DNA from: Lutibacter profundi
Lineage (GTDB): Bacteria > Bacteroidota > Bacteroidia > Flavobacteriales > Flavobacteriaceae
Assembly: GCF_001543325.1 (NCBI RefSeq)
Contig: NZ_CP013355.1
Coordinates: 2,076,001-2,140,000 of the forward strand
Reading direction: 5' to 3'
Length of the DNA: 64,000 nucleotides
In this document: in pieces, positions 34,512 to 43,443 of the stretch
How positions within the stretch are numbered: the stretch's first letter is position 1
Layout of the letters: the number at the start of each line of letters is the position of its first letter
Translations under genes and position numbers: made by a program
The notes under the pieces: model-generated
The model's database searches: none
Seen by the model: the letters and a program-made list of their open reading frames with translations, nothing else
What the model was told of the DNA's origin: nothing

Positions 34512-34823
34512 TTAAAATATTTTTGTTAAAGCTCCAATAAGTCTTTCAAACGGATAACCCGTTGGTCCCAAGTTAAAAAGTGTTTTTTTTAAATTAAATT
34601 TTGAAGCATGAAGCCTGTTGTGTTTTTTTAGAATAGGAAAAGCATTACTATAAATTTCTTTTGTAGTAATTCCGTTGTATAACTTTGTTTTTAGACAATT
34701 AATAACGTTATCTATTTCTTTTATAGAAGCACCGTTTGTTTGTAAAGATTCTCTTAGTTTTTGAAAAGAAAAAGGCTCAAGTTCACCAGAAGCTTTTTTA
34801 ATATTTATAACGTTATTATTCAC
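34512..34823 (-). CDS. ATP-cone domain protein, probably truncated
   Basis: A 103-residue protein. Residues ~4-95 form an ATP-cone nucleotide-binding domain (IKKASGELEPFSFQKLRESLQTNGAS ... GITTKEIYSNAF). In Bacteroidota, proteins that start this way usually go on after LGPTGYPFERLIGAL with an Mrr-type restriction-endonuclease-like domain; here the protein stops after LTKIF and no continuation is seen in the next 90 bases. It therefore looks like the N-terminal remnant of an ATP-cone nuclease. It is eight bases after the phospholipase-like gene. Confidence 0.7.
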   Translation of the reverse strand: MNNNVINIKKASGELEPFSFQKLRESLQTNGASIKEIDNVINCLKTKLYNGITTKEIYSNAFPILKKHNRLHASKFNLKKTLFNLGPTGYPFERLIGALTKIF

Positions 34824-34831
34824 ATTTTTTT

Positions 34832-35737
34832 TTAAAACCTTAAAATTTCAGTCATTAATCCAAAACGTATTACATCTAATTTGTTTTGGAAATAAATATT
34901 GTAATAATCCATACCGTGATAAAATTGAACAAAGAATCCAATATCTTCTAAAAACGTTGGATGATAGTAAAAAGTTAGACTAACATTTAACCTGTCTAAA
35001 TTAAAAGTATCCCAATTGTTAATAGCATCAAACATCCAAGTAGTTTCTACTTTTAGAGAAATATTAGGCCTTTTATCTGATTTTAAATCAGATATAGGGA
35101 GTTTAAATGCAGAAAATGTATTGTGCCATCTAAACCCACTATATTTTCCGTGTAATTCACTTAGCATCCAACTTTTTGGGTGCATTTCAATAGAGCTTTT
35201 AAAAAATTTAATAGCATTGTGAGCCTCACTAAAAGAGGTTTGAATAAAACCAAGCTCAAAATAATTGGTCGCAAAATTTCCAGATAATAAGTTAATGGTG
35301 CCATCTTCATTGTAAAAATCATTATTTTGACCGTTAGAGTGGTGTGCAATTCTTCCAAAAAGAGTGGTGTGATTTGCCAATGTTTTATCACCTACTAAAT
35401 AATAAAATGTAATTTGAGGGATGTAACTTGGTGTTCTTACAGGGTAAGAATTTTCATTGTACATTCTTATAATAATTTGTGAAGTTAAAACCCCCATTAA
35501 CCTAGCGTCTTTTCGTTCCCTAATTATAAAACTAGGACTAATATTAGCTTCAAACATTAGCGGTGCTATGTTTCCAATATCAGAAGGAAATGTTACATAA
35601 CTATCACTTTGGTTTACCAAAGCTATTTTTGTGAGATCTAATCCTAAATTTAGGGTATCTCCTTTTAGATGTTGCGAATAAGTAATGTTAGTGAAAATAA
35701 GGAATATTAATAGTAAATTGTAATAATACTTATTCAT
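34832..35737 (-). CDS. Outer-membrane phospholipase-A-like beta-barrel protein
   Basis: A 301-residue exported protein (signal peptide to TYSQ). The mature chain has barrel-like strands and ends in FGLMTEILRF. The motif RIAHHSNGQNNDF at about residues 130-142 resembles the His-x-Ser-Asn-Gly active-site motif of PldA, which removes misplaced phospholipids from the outer leaflet. The full catalytic arrangement cannot be confirmed by eye, so the assignment is tentative. It lies in the exporter operon, 20 bases after the DUF2141 gene. Confidence 0.55.
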   Translation of the reverse strand: MNKYYYNLLLIFLIFTNITYSQHLKGDTLNLGLDLTKIALVNQSDSYVTFPSDIGNIAPLMFEANISPSFIIRERKDARLMGVLTSQIIIRMYNENSYPVRTPSYIPQITFYYLVGDKTLANHTTLFGRIAHHSNGQNNDFYNEDGTINLLSGNFATNYFELGFIQTSFSEAHNAIKFFKSSIEMHPKSWMLSELHGKYSGFRWHNTFSAFKLPISDLKSDKRPNISLKVETTWMFDAINNWDTFNLDRLNVSLTFYYHPTFLEDIGFFVQFYHGMDYYNIYFQNKLDVIRFGLMTEILRF

Positions 35738-35757
35738 AGTTTATGAGGGTTTAGGTG

Positions 35758-36210
35758 TTAGAAATAAATGACTTTAATTTCTTTTACGGTATCGCTATTT
35801 AATAAAAAACTTGCTTTTGAGAATTTAGGTCTATTTCTTATACCAATAGATTTGTAATTTGAAAAACCAATACCTTCCTTTGGAAGTATAAATTCCTTAT
35901 CAATTTTGCCGTTTTCATTTTCATCATGGAGTATGTTAATAGCGTATTTCCCCTCGGGTAAATTAGTAAAAACTACTGTTGAAGAATCTTTTGTAATAGG
36001 TACAACTTTCTTTTTATAGTATCTTTTATATTTCTCATCGGGGATAGAACCATCTTTATTATAAATAGCAAATTGAACAACTCCTATGGTGTTTCTTAAG
36101 TGTTTTACTTTAATAGTTAACGAGTACGTATTTATAGTGTTTTTTTCACCAAATGAAGTAAGCGATAAAAACCCCACCAACACCATTATTTTTTTAATTA
36201 TTTGTTCCAT
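35758..36210 (-). CDS. DUF2141 family exported protein
   Basis: A 150-residue protein with a hydrophobic N-terminus. The DUF2141 pattern is clear: TIKVKHLRNTIGVVQFAIYNKDGSIP, TVVFTNLPEGKYAINILHDENENGKID, and EGIGFSN. A beta-sandwich periplasmic protein of unknown function. Overlaps the upstream membrane-protein gene by 13 bases. Confidence 0.88.
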   Translation of the reverse strand: MEQIIKKIMVLVGFLSLTSFGEKNTINTYSLTIKVKHLRNTIGVVQFAIYNKDGSIPDEKYKRYYKKKVVPITKDSSTVVFTNLPEGKYAINILHDENENGKIDKEFILPKEGIGFSNYKSIGIRNRPKFSKASFLLNSDTVKEIKVIYF

Positions 36211-36587
36211 TTTATAGTTGTTAAGTATGCAAAAAAGGTAAAAACAAGAGTTATAGTAAATCTAAAAATTAGTGCTCCAATTGTTTTAGTTTCGTACAAT
36301 CCACCAGTGTTTATGTGAATAATAAACCCAATAGCTGCCACAACAAGCAAAGTCAGAGAAATACCTAGTAGTTTAACTGTCCAGTTTTTAATAGTTATAA
36401 ATCCATATGCAGCAAACAAATAAAGAATGCTGCTAATAAAATTTGCCCAAACCACCATTAATACATAATTTCCTTCTTTGGCTCTAATCCCAAACCAATC
36501 AAAAATAATAGAACTACTTAAAAAGAGTGTTAATAATGCAAAAGCTGTTAGAGCAATTGCTATAAGGTATTTTAGTGTTTTTTTCAT
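36198..36587 (-). CDS. Four-helix inner-membrane protein of unknown function
   Basis: A 129-residue protein with four hydrophobic segments (about 7-30, 43-65, 69-92 and 103-124). No family recognised. It lies 12 bases after the ABC permease and overlaps the DUF2141 gene, so it belongs to the exporter transcript. Confidence 0.75.
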   Translation of the reverse strand: MKKTLKYLIAIALTAFALLTLFLSSSIIFDWFGIRAKEGNYVLMVVWANFISSILYLFAAYGFITIKNWTVKLLGISLTLLVVAAIGFIIHINTGGLYETKTIGALIFRFTITLVFTFFAYLTTIKWNK

Positions 36588-36599
36588 TTGTGTAATTTT

Positions 36600-37721
36600 T
36601 TAAGTTGTTTTTTTATAACTCCAAACGGCCAATCCATTCATAATAATTGCGTAGACAATTGTTTTTATAAATAAAGGAGCAATATCTGTAAATGAGGATC
36701 CCTTGAGCATTACCATTCGTATGATTTCCACAAAATATTTTATAGGGTTAAATTCAGTTAAATATTGTGCCCATTGAGGCATACTTTCTATAGGAGTGAA
36801 TAATCCACTCATTAAAATAAATATGACGACAAAAAACCAAGCAATAAACATGGCTTGTTGTTGAGTATCTGTAAAATTGGATATAAATAAACCAATACCT
36901 AAAATTACTAAGATATATACAGAAGTATAAGTGTAAAGCAATAGAATGCTACCTACAATAGGGATATTAAATAATAATTTAGCAATAATTAAACCTATGG
37001 TTAAAAGTAGTAATCCTAATACCCAAAACGGAAATAATTTTCCAATAATAAATTGATATTTTTTAACAGGGGTTACATTAATTTGTTCTAAAGTTCCAAT
37101 TTCTTTTTCTCGAACAATATTCATTCCCGATAAAAAAAGCGTAATCATAGTAACTAATAAAACTAAAATACCTGGCACCATAAACGTTTTATAGTTAAGT
37201 GTTTTGTTGTACCAAAATGAAGGAATGCTTACAATACTTTTAGGCAAATACTGTTTATTATTAGGTTGTAATAAATTTGCAGAAACGTTTTTATTAAAAT
37301 TTTGAATAATCTGATTTATATATACATTTTCAACTCCAGCAGCGGCACCATCAATAGCATTAATAATTACAGCTAAACTTGTTTTTTTGTCTTTTAACAA
37401 ATCTCGTTCAAAGTATTGAGGAATTTCTAAAATAACATCTACATTTCCCTTTAGCATTTCTGAAGATGCAATTTTTTCAGAAGAGAAGCTATCAACAATA
37501 TTAAAATATGTTGAGGCTTTAAATTTATCAATAAGTTCCCTCGAAAACGAAGAGTGATCATAATCAACAAATGAAAATTTAATATTTTTTATTTCAAATG
37601 TTGCTGCATTTGAAAGAATAATTAATTGTATTAAAGGCAATACAAAAATTAAGGGAAGCATTGCTTTATTTCTAAAGATTTGCTTAAATTCTTTTTGAAT
37701 GATATACAGTATTATCTTCAT
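36600..37721 (-). CDS. ABC-2 type exporter permease (YbhR-like)
   Basis: A 373-residue permease with the ABC-2 layout: one N-terminal transmembrane segment (KAMLPLIFVLPLIQLIILSN), a large periplasmic domain, then five segments. The motif NIVREKEIGTLEQINVTPVK precedes segment 3, and GLFTPIESMPQWAQYLTEFNPIKYF is the family hallmark. It overlaps its partner permease by one base; the two probably form a heterodimer like YbhS/YbhR. Confidence 0.92.
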   Translation of the reverse strand: MKIILYIIQKEFKQIFRNKAMLPLIFVLPLIQLIILSNAATFEIKNIKFSFVDYDHSSFSRELIDKFKASTYFNIVDSFSSEKIASSEMLKGNVDVILEIPQYFERDLLKDKKTSLAVIINAIDGAAAGVENVYINQIIQNFNKNVSANLLQPNNKQYLPKSIVSIPSFWYNKTLNYKTFMVPGILVLLVTMITLFLSGMNIVREKEIGTLEQINVTPVKKYQFIIGKLFPFWVLGLLLLTIGLIIAKLLFNIPIVGSILLLYTYTSVYILVILGIGLFISNFTDTQQQAMFIAWFFVVIFILMSGLFTPIESMPQWAQYLTEFNPIKYFVEIIRMVMLKGSSFTDIAPLFIKTIVYAIIMNGLAVWSYKKTT

Positions 37722-38827
37722 TATTCTAGTCTAATTTTATACTTTTTAATACTCAAAACAATAAAAAACACAGTCATTGCAACCAAAATTAAAGTTTCTT
37801 TCCAAACAAGTATTAACCCAACACCTTTTAGCATAATTCCCTTTAAAATAACAATAAACCATTTTGCGGGTATAATGTGACTTATAATTTGTAAAGGAAC
37901 TGGCATGCTAGTTATTGGGAAAATAAAGCCAGATAATAAGATTACAGGAAGCATTAGTCCCATTAAAGAAATCATCATTGCAGTTTGTTGCGTATCAGAA
38001 ATAGTTGAAATTAAAATTCCAAGTGATAGTGCGTTTATAATAAATAAAATACTTTCAAATCCAAGTAAAAATAAATTCCCTTCAATAGGCATTTTAAATA
38101 TAAAAATACTTAGTAAAATAATAACAATAGCATTAATAATAGAAAGAAATATATACGGGAATACTTTTCCAATAATTACTTGAAATGGTTTTATAGGTGA
38201 AACTAATAAAATTTCCATAGTTCCCATTTCTTTTTCACGGGTTATTGAAATAGAAGTCATCATTGCAGAAACAAGCATCAAAATAATGGTCATTACTCCA
38301 GGAACAAACATAAAAACACTTTTTAATTCAGGATTATACACCATACGAGATTCTGGGGCAATTTGATAGGGTATTTTTATTTCTTTGTTAATTTGTTGCT
38401 GATATTTTTGAAGAATTGAACTTACATAATTAGTAACGGTATTTGCTGTGTTTGGATCGGTAGCATCTGTAATTATTTGAACCGTTGCTAACTTATTTTT
38501 GGTTAGTTTTTTACTAAAATCTTTTTCGAAAACTAATACGGCTTTAACTTTTCCCTTTTTAAAAACCGATTCAATTTCAGCTTCATTGGATATAAATTGT
38601 TGATTGCTAAAGTATTTTGAAGCACTTATTTTATTAATAATTTCTTGAGTTGTAGCACCCTTTGATTTGTCTAAAATGGCAATATTTACATTGTTAATTT
38701 CATTCGTAATGGCAAAACCAAAAAGCATTACTTGTGCAATGGGCATTCCAAAAAGAATAAATAATGAACGCTTATCTCTAAAAATGTGATAAAATTCTTT
38801 TTTTATAAATCCTATAAATCGTTTCAT
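37721..38827 (-). CDS. ABC-2 type exporter permease (YbhS-like)
   Basis: A 368-residue permease, paralogous to the next gene: RDKRSLFILFGMPIAQVMLFG, SITREKEMGTMEILLVSPIK, SGFIFPITSMPVPLQIISHIIPAKWF. The frame stays open to 38896, but the extra residues would be translated from an intergenic palindromic repeat, so the start is placed at ATG 38827 (MKRFIGFIKKEFYHIFRD). Confidence 0.92.
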   Translation of the reverse strand: MKRFIGFIKKEFYHIFRDKRSLFILFGMPIAQVMLFGFAITNEINNVNIAILDKSKGATTQEIINKISASKYFSNQQFISNEAEIESVFKKGKVKAVLVFEKDFSKKLTKNKLATVQIITDATDPNTANTVTNYVSSILQKYQQQINKEIKIPYQIAPESRMVYNPELKSVFMFVPGVMTIILMLVSAMMTSISITREKEMGTMEILLVSPIKPFQVIIGKVFPYIFLSIINAIVIILLSIFIFKMPIEGNLFLLGFESILFIINALSLGILISTISDTQQTAMMISLMGLMLPVILLSGFIFPITSMPVPLQIISHIIPAKWFIVILKGIMLKGVGLILVWKETLILVAMTVFFIVLSIKKYKIRLE

Positions 38828-38840
38828 ATTTTTTTTGTTG

Positions 38841-38970
38841 TCATCACTAGGAATGAAATGACGAGGTAATCTCATTTTTAAGCTAGAGATTGCCACACTT
38901 CACTTTGTTACGTTTGCAATGAGATTTTAGTATTCATTTTTAATTTTCATTTCGACTTCGCTCAGCGACT
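38841..38970. repeat. Intergenic palindromic repeats inside the exporter operon
   Basis: Two elements in a 167-base spacer. The first has AATCTC (38868-38873) / GAGATT (38886-38891) within TGACGAGGTAATCTC ... GAGATTGCCACACTT, the pattern of dispersed flavobacterial intergenic repeats. The second is TTCGACTTCGCTCAGCGA (38951-38968). Both are GC-richer than the surroundings. No promoter box stood out, so downstream permeases probably rely on read-through. Confidence 0.6.
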
Positions 38971-38994
38971 ATTTTTTTAATTTTACAATATCAA

Positions 38995-39723
38995 TTATCC
39001 TCTAGCTAATTTTAAAAATACATCATTCATATTTTTTACTTTAAACAGTTCTTTTAATTTTTTTGGAGTATCCAATGCTTCAATTTTGCCATTAACCATA
39101 ATAGAAACTCTATCGCAGTATTCAGCCTCATCCATATAGTGTGTAGTTACAAAAACGGTAGTTCCATTGTGTGCTGTTTTATAAATCATTTCCCAAAATT
39201 GACGTCGAGTAATTGGGTCAACACCTCCGGTAGGTTCATCTAAAAATATAACTTTAGGATTGTGAAGTAGTGCTACAGAGAACGCTATTTTTTGTTTCCA
39301 CCCCAAAGGTAAAGACCCAACTAGTTCATTAGCAACATTCTGTAGGTTTAGTTCGTCAATTAGTGCTTTGGATTTCTCTTTAATTTTAACTTTTGACAAT
39401 CCATATATTCCTCCAAAAAAAGTAATATTTTCTTTTACAGTTAAATCGTCATACAATGCAAATTTTTGACTCATATACCCTATGTTTTTTTTGATATCTT
39501 CAGGGTGCGTATACACGTCAAAATTAGCTACAGATGCTTCTCCTGATGTTGGTTTTGAAATACCAATAAGCATTTTCATTGCTGTTGTTTTTCCAGCACC
39601 GTTTGCACCTAAAAAACCAAATATTTCACCTTGTTTTACTTCAAAAGAAATTTTATCTACTGCAGTAAAGTCACCAAATTTTTTGGTGAGCTCTTTAACC
39701 TGTATTACATTTTTTTCTTTCAT
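38995..39723 (-). CDS. ABC transporter ATPase (second half of a YbhF-like pair)
   Basis: A 242-residue ATPase: Walker A GANGAGKTT, Q-loop MSQKFALYDDL, Walker B VIFLDEPTGGVDP, switch VTTHYMDEA. The signature reads LPLGWKQKIA in place of LSGGQ, which is normal for this half of YbhF-type pumps. E. coli YbhF fuses two such ATPases in one chain; here they are two genes. Confidence 0.93.
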   Translation of the reverse strand: MKEKNVIQVKELTKKFGDFTAVDKISFEVKQGEIFGFLGANGAGKTTAMKMLIGISKPTSGEASVANFDVYTHPEDIKKNIGYMSQKFALYDDLTVKENITFFGGIYGLSKVKIKEKSKALIDELNLQNVANELVGSLPLGWKQKIAFSVALLHNPKVIFLDEPTGGVDPITRRQFWEMIYKTAHNGTTVFVTTHYMDEAEYCDRVSIMVNGKIEALDTPKKLKELFKVKNMNDVFLKLARG

Positions 39724-39859
39724 TTTTTCTTTGATATAAAATCCATCCTTCTAAATTTGTTTCAGAATTTCATGATATTGATTTTAAATGATTACCCTAC
39801 TTTATTTCAACTTTGCCCAATAATTGGCTGCCAAGTAGAGGTTAAATTAACCCCCTATT

Positions 39860-40762
39860 TTATCTAGCTAATTCCATAAATGTATCTTCTATAGTAGCTT
39901 CTGTTGGCTTTATAACAATATTTTTTAAACCTTTATTTTCTAAATAGTTGTATAAATCTTTTGGATTGAAATTTGAACGTTCATCGGTATAATGCACAAA
40001 CTCACCAAAAGGATATACGCTATGATTATGCGGATATTTATTTAGGCTTTCTATCAGTTTGTACATATTATCGGTTTTTACATTAAAAATATTTTTCGGA
40101 TAGTGTTTTACAATTTCTTCAGGAGTATCAATTTGTAAAATTTTCCCATCCTGAATCAGTGCAATCCTATCACACAATGCGGCTTCATCCATGTAAGGTG
40201 TTGAAACTAAAATTGTAATACCTTTTTGTTGTAAACGTTTTAGCATTTCCCAAAATTCTTTACGTGAAACAGGATCAACACCAGTTGTTGGTTCATCTAA
40301 AAACAACACTTTTGGTTTGTGAATTAGCGCACAGCTCAAAGCTAATTTTTGCTTCATTCCTCCAGATAAATCGCCCGCTCTTCTGTTTTTAAAAGGTTCA
40401 ATTTGAATGTATATATCCTTAATTAAATCGTAGTTTTCTTCAATTGTAGTTCCAAAAATAGTAGCAAAAAACTCTAAGTTTTCTTCAACGGTTAAATCTT
40501 GATATAATGAAAATCTTCCAGGCATATAGCCAACATTGTCTCTAATATTTTTATATTTTTTAATAACATCAAAATTTGCAACGGTTGCTGTACCTTCATC
40601 AGCAATAAGAAGTGTTGTTAAAATTCTAAAAATAGTTGTTTTTCCAGCGCCATCAGGACCTATAAGTCCAAATAACTCACCTTCTTTCACTTCAAAAGAA
40701 ATGTCTTTTACAGCGGTTACACCTTTAAAAGATTTACTAATATGTTGTAGAGAAATACTCAT
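39860..40762 (-). CDS. ABC transporter ATPase (first half of a YbhF-like pair)
   Basis: A 300-residue ATPase: Walker A GPDGAGKTT, Q-loop MPGRFSLYQDL, signature LSGGMKQKLALS, Walker B VLFLDEPTTGVDP and STPYMDEA at the H-loop, where Pro replaces the usual His, so this site may be catalytically weak. An extra C-terminal ~70 residues form a regulatory domain. It is separated from the second ATPase by a 136-base spacer with no gene. Confidence 0.93.
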   Translation of the reverse strand: MSISLQHISKSFKGVTAVKDISFEVKEGELFGLIGPDGAGKTTIFRILTTLLIADEGTATVANFDVIKKYKNIRDNVGYMPGRFSLYQDLTVEENLEFFATIFGTTIEENYDLIKDIYIQIEPFKNRRAGDLSGGMKQKLALSCALIHKPKVLFLDEPTTGVDPVSRKEFWEMLKRLQQKGITILVSTPYMDEAALCDRIALIQDGKILQIDTPEEIVKHYPKNIFNVKTDNMYKLIESLNKYPHNHSVYPFGEFVHYTDERSNFNPKDLYNYLENKGLKNIVIKPTEATIEDTFMELAR

Positions 40763-40792
40763 TGTATCAAAACTTAACGATGGTGGTTACAT

Positions 40793-41260
40793 TTATTTAA
40801 AATACGTTGAATACTCAGCTAAATGTTTGTTTAACTCGTTATACGTTTTTTTACATTTAAGAATATCTTTTGATGCCAATCCTTCAAAATAATCTTTCAT
40901 TGGCACAAGGTAATTGTGTAGCTGATTATGCGATTCTCCTTCCATAGTACACGCTGTTATAATAGTGCCAAATTCTTTTTCGAGACTACTTTTTAATTGG
41001 GTATAAGCTTCCGAATTTTCTTTTTTAGAGAAATTATCCATCAGTTTTTTCATGTTAGCAATACCTTGAGTTGTTTCTATATTTGCCATCCAAGGGTTTC
41101 CATTGTTTAGTTGAATAGAATTTTCACTACTACTGTGTTGCTGTTCTTCAGTTTGCTCTATTTTTTTAGAATCGGCTTCCTTTTTTTCAGACTTGTTTCC
41201 ACAAGAAATAGTTGTAATTGTAATTAATAGAACAAGTGTTGTTTTGATAATTTTTTTCAT
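40793..41260 (-). CDS. Small helical lipoprotein in the exporter operon
   Basis: A 155-residue lipoprotein (signal ending TISC, Cys 20), then a charged Glu/Lys/Ser linker to about 47 and a helical domain. ACTMEGESHNQLHNYLVPM places Cys, Met and two His in one helix-loop and recalls DUF3347-like four-helix proteins, so metal binding is conceivable. It lies between the HlyD and ATPase genes and may be an accessory to the pump. Confidence 0.7.
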   Translation of the reverse strand: MKKIIKTTLVLLITITTISCGNKSEKKEADSKKIEQTEEQQHSSSENSIQLNNGNPWMANIETTQGIANMKKLMDNFSKKENSEAYTQLKSSLEKEFGTIITACTMEGESHNQLHNYLVPMKDYFEGLASKDILKCKKTYNELNKHLAEYSTYFK

Positions 41261-41276
41261 GTTATATGTTTGTTAG

Positions 41277-42176
41277 TTATTGATTATTTGTTGTAATCCA
41301 CATTTCTGCGGGCATACCAATTTTTAAACTTCCGTCATTTTTTACAGTTACTTTTACGGCATAAACAAGGTTTACACGTTCTTCTTTAGTTTGAATTATT
41401 TTAGGGGTAAATTCAGCTTCAGAAGCTATCCAAGTAATTATTCCATCGTAATTTTTCATGGTTTCACCAGCATCAATTTTAACAGTTACGTTTTGTCCAA
41501 TTTTAATTGAAGCTAATTGAGTTTCACTCACATACACTCGAAGTTCCATAGTGCTTAAATCAGCAATTTTATATAGTGGTTTTCCAAAAGATGTTATTTC
41601 GTAAGGTTCGGCATATTTTACTAATACAGTTCCGTTTACTGGATTTGTAATAACGCTTTTTTGTAGTTGATCTTCAAGTTGTTTAACTTGAGCATTGATA
41701 CTTTTGATTTCATTTATAATAGGTGCATTTTGAGTTTTAACACTTTGTATTTGTTGGTTGATAATATTAATTTGTCCGTTAATATCATCCAATTGTTTTT
41801 GTGTTCCAGCATTGCTATTTAATAAATTTTCAATTCTATTTTTAGATATTTCAGCTGTTTTAAGTTGAGCTTCTAAGACATTTATTTGTGATAATACATT
41901 TCTAGATTTTGAGTTTATCCCTCGTTTAGATGCTACTAACTGCTCTTTTTTTAATGCTAGTTGTATTGTGTCAATTAAACCTACAACAGTTCCTTTTTGA
42001 ATTGTTTGCCCTTCTTCAATAGAGAATAGTAATAATTTCCCATTACTTTCTGCTGAAACTACAGTTTCTGTGGCTTCAAAATTTCCGTAACCGTCTGCTT
42101 TATTGTTACTGTCATTGCAAGAAATTAAAGTACTTGCAATAACCAACGACCCTAGTATAGTTTTAATAATTTTCAT
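41277..42176 (-). CDS. HlyD/RND-type membrane fusion protein (YbhG-like)
   Basis: A 299-residue periplasmic adaptor with a lipoprotein signal (STLISC). It has the half-lipoyl motif (ESNGKLLLFSIEEGQTIQKGTVVGLID), a long coiled-coil hairpin (~75-160), the second lipoyl half (VITNPVNGTVLVKYAEPYE) and a beta-barrel domain (LRVYVSETQLASIKIGQNVTVKID). It links the inner-membrane pump to the TolC channel encoded next to it. Confidence 0.93.
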   Translation of the reverse strand: MKIIKTILGSLVIASTLISCNDSNNKADGYGNFEATETVVSAESNGKLLLFSIEEGQTIQKGTVVGLIDTIQLALKKEQLVASKRGINSKSRNVLSQINVLEAQLKTAEISKNRIENLLNSNAGTQKQLDDINGQINIINQQIQSVKTQNAPIINEIKSINAQVKQLEDQLQKSVITNPVNGTVLVKYAEPYEITSFGKPLYKIADLSTMELRVYVSETQLASIKIGQNVTVKIDAGETMKNYDGIITWIASEAEFTPKIIQTKEERVNLVYAVKVTVKNDGSLKIGMPAEMWITTNNQ

Positions 42177-42186
42177 GTGTATGAAT

Positions 42187-43443
42187 TTAGTTTCCTTTAG
42201 TTGTTTTATAATTTGTTTTTGCTAATAATAATTCAATTTTATGTGTGCTTAAATTATTTTCAGCTTCGTATAAATTAGTGAGTTCAGTAATATAAGCTGA
42301 AGATGTGATAACTCCATTTTTTAATTGAGACTCGGCAGATTTTAATATTTTTTTTCTGAGTTCAATAATGGTTTTATCAGACTCAATAAACGTGGTAATT
42401 TTAGCTATTTCAGTTTGTTGTTGGTCTAATTCAATATTGGTGTTTAGTGTAAATATTTCTTGCTGATTGTTTATAATTTCTTTAGTTATTTTTAAAGATT
42501 TTTGCTCTTTTTTTCGAGCACTCCAATCAAAAATATTCCAGTTAAGTTTTAGGCCTACCACATAATAGGTTTGAAATGCATTATCTAACATATTTAAACC
42601 TGGATTTCCATAACCCCCTGTAGCAAACCCCATTAATTTTGGAGCATTTTTCTTTGCTATAAGTTGTTCAGAAGCGTTAATTTGCTCTTTTTGTAATTGA
42701 AACAAATCCAATTCTGGTCTTTTAATTTCAGTATCAACACTTGGTAAAATTGTAGGATTTTCAAGAGATACATTTAGAGAAATATCTTCATCAATTAAAG
42801 AAGAGAGTGTTTTTATCAAACTAATTTTATTTTGGTCAATTTCTGTATATTGTTGTTCAATTTTTAGCAGCTCGGCTTCTAAAACTTTATCGGATGTTGG
42901 TAGTAAAACACCAAATTTTATACCGGCTTTCACTTCTTTTAATTTTGATACGAGTTGCTTTTTTTTAGCATTTAGCAAAGCCCTTTTTTCTTGTAATAAA
43001 ATGATAGAGAAATAGAGTTGATTTACTTCTTTTTTAAGTTGGTATAAATTAACTTCAATATTTTTTTGCTGTGCTTTTAATGCAACTTCTTTCACTTTTG
43101 TTGAAGCATTAATAAGTCCACCATCATACACCAATTGATTCACAGAGATGGTTGCTTTGTATTGATCTTTGTTAGGAGAAGCTATTGTAACACCAGGGAT
43201 GGCTATTGGTAATTCTATAACGTCAGATTGATAAGTAGCTTGTGCATCAAAATCTAATTTAGGCAATTTCCCAGTTTTAATAATTTCTTTGTCTAACGTG
43301 TTTTGTCTTGCAAACATTTCATATTGTTTTGCAAGAGGGTAATTTTTATTTACTAAAGAATAACACTCGTTTAAACTCAGTTTTTCTTGGCCAAAAGAAT
43401 TGAGAGTTATACATAGAATTATAAATGTGCTTAATTTTTTCAT
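42187..43443 (-). CDS. TolC family outer-membrane efflux channel
   Basis: A 418-residue exported protein (signal to NSFGQ) with two OEP repeats of long helices: LSLNECYSLVNKNYPLAKQYEM, TISVNQLVYDGGLINASTKVKE, then YVVGLKLNWNIFDWSARKKEQKSLK. It starts one base after the regulator's stop and 10 bases before the adaptor gene, clearly one operon. Confidence 0.93.
   Translation of the reverse strand: MKKLSTFIILCITLNSFGQEKLSLNECYSLVNKNYPLAKQYEMFARQNTLDKEIIKTGKLPKLDFDAQATYQSDVIELPIAIPGVTIASPNKDQYKATISVNQLVYDGGLINASTKVKEVALKAQQKNIEVNLYQLKKEVNQLYFSIILLQEKRALLNAKKKQLVSKLKEVKAGIKFGVLLPTSDKVLEAELLKIEQQYTEIDQNKISLIKTLSSLIDEDISLNVSLENPTILPSVDTEIKRPELDLFQLQKEQINASEQLIAKKNAPKLMGFATGGYGNPGLNMLDNAFQTYYVVGLKLNWNIFDWSARKKEQKSLKITKEIINNQQEIFTLNTNIELDQQQTEIAKITTFIESDKTIIELRKKILKSAESQLKNGVITSSAYITELTNLYEAENNLSTHKIELLLAKTNYKTTKGN

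Noticed and set aside
39482-40892. Plus-strand frames opposite the ABC ATPase genes
   Set aside because: Antisense to conserved Walker and signature motifs; the same reversed motif appears in both, showing they are shadows.
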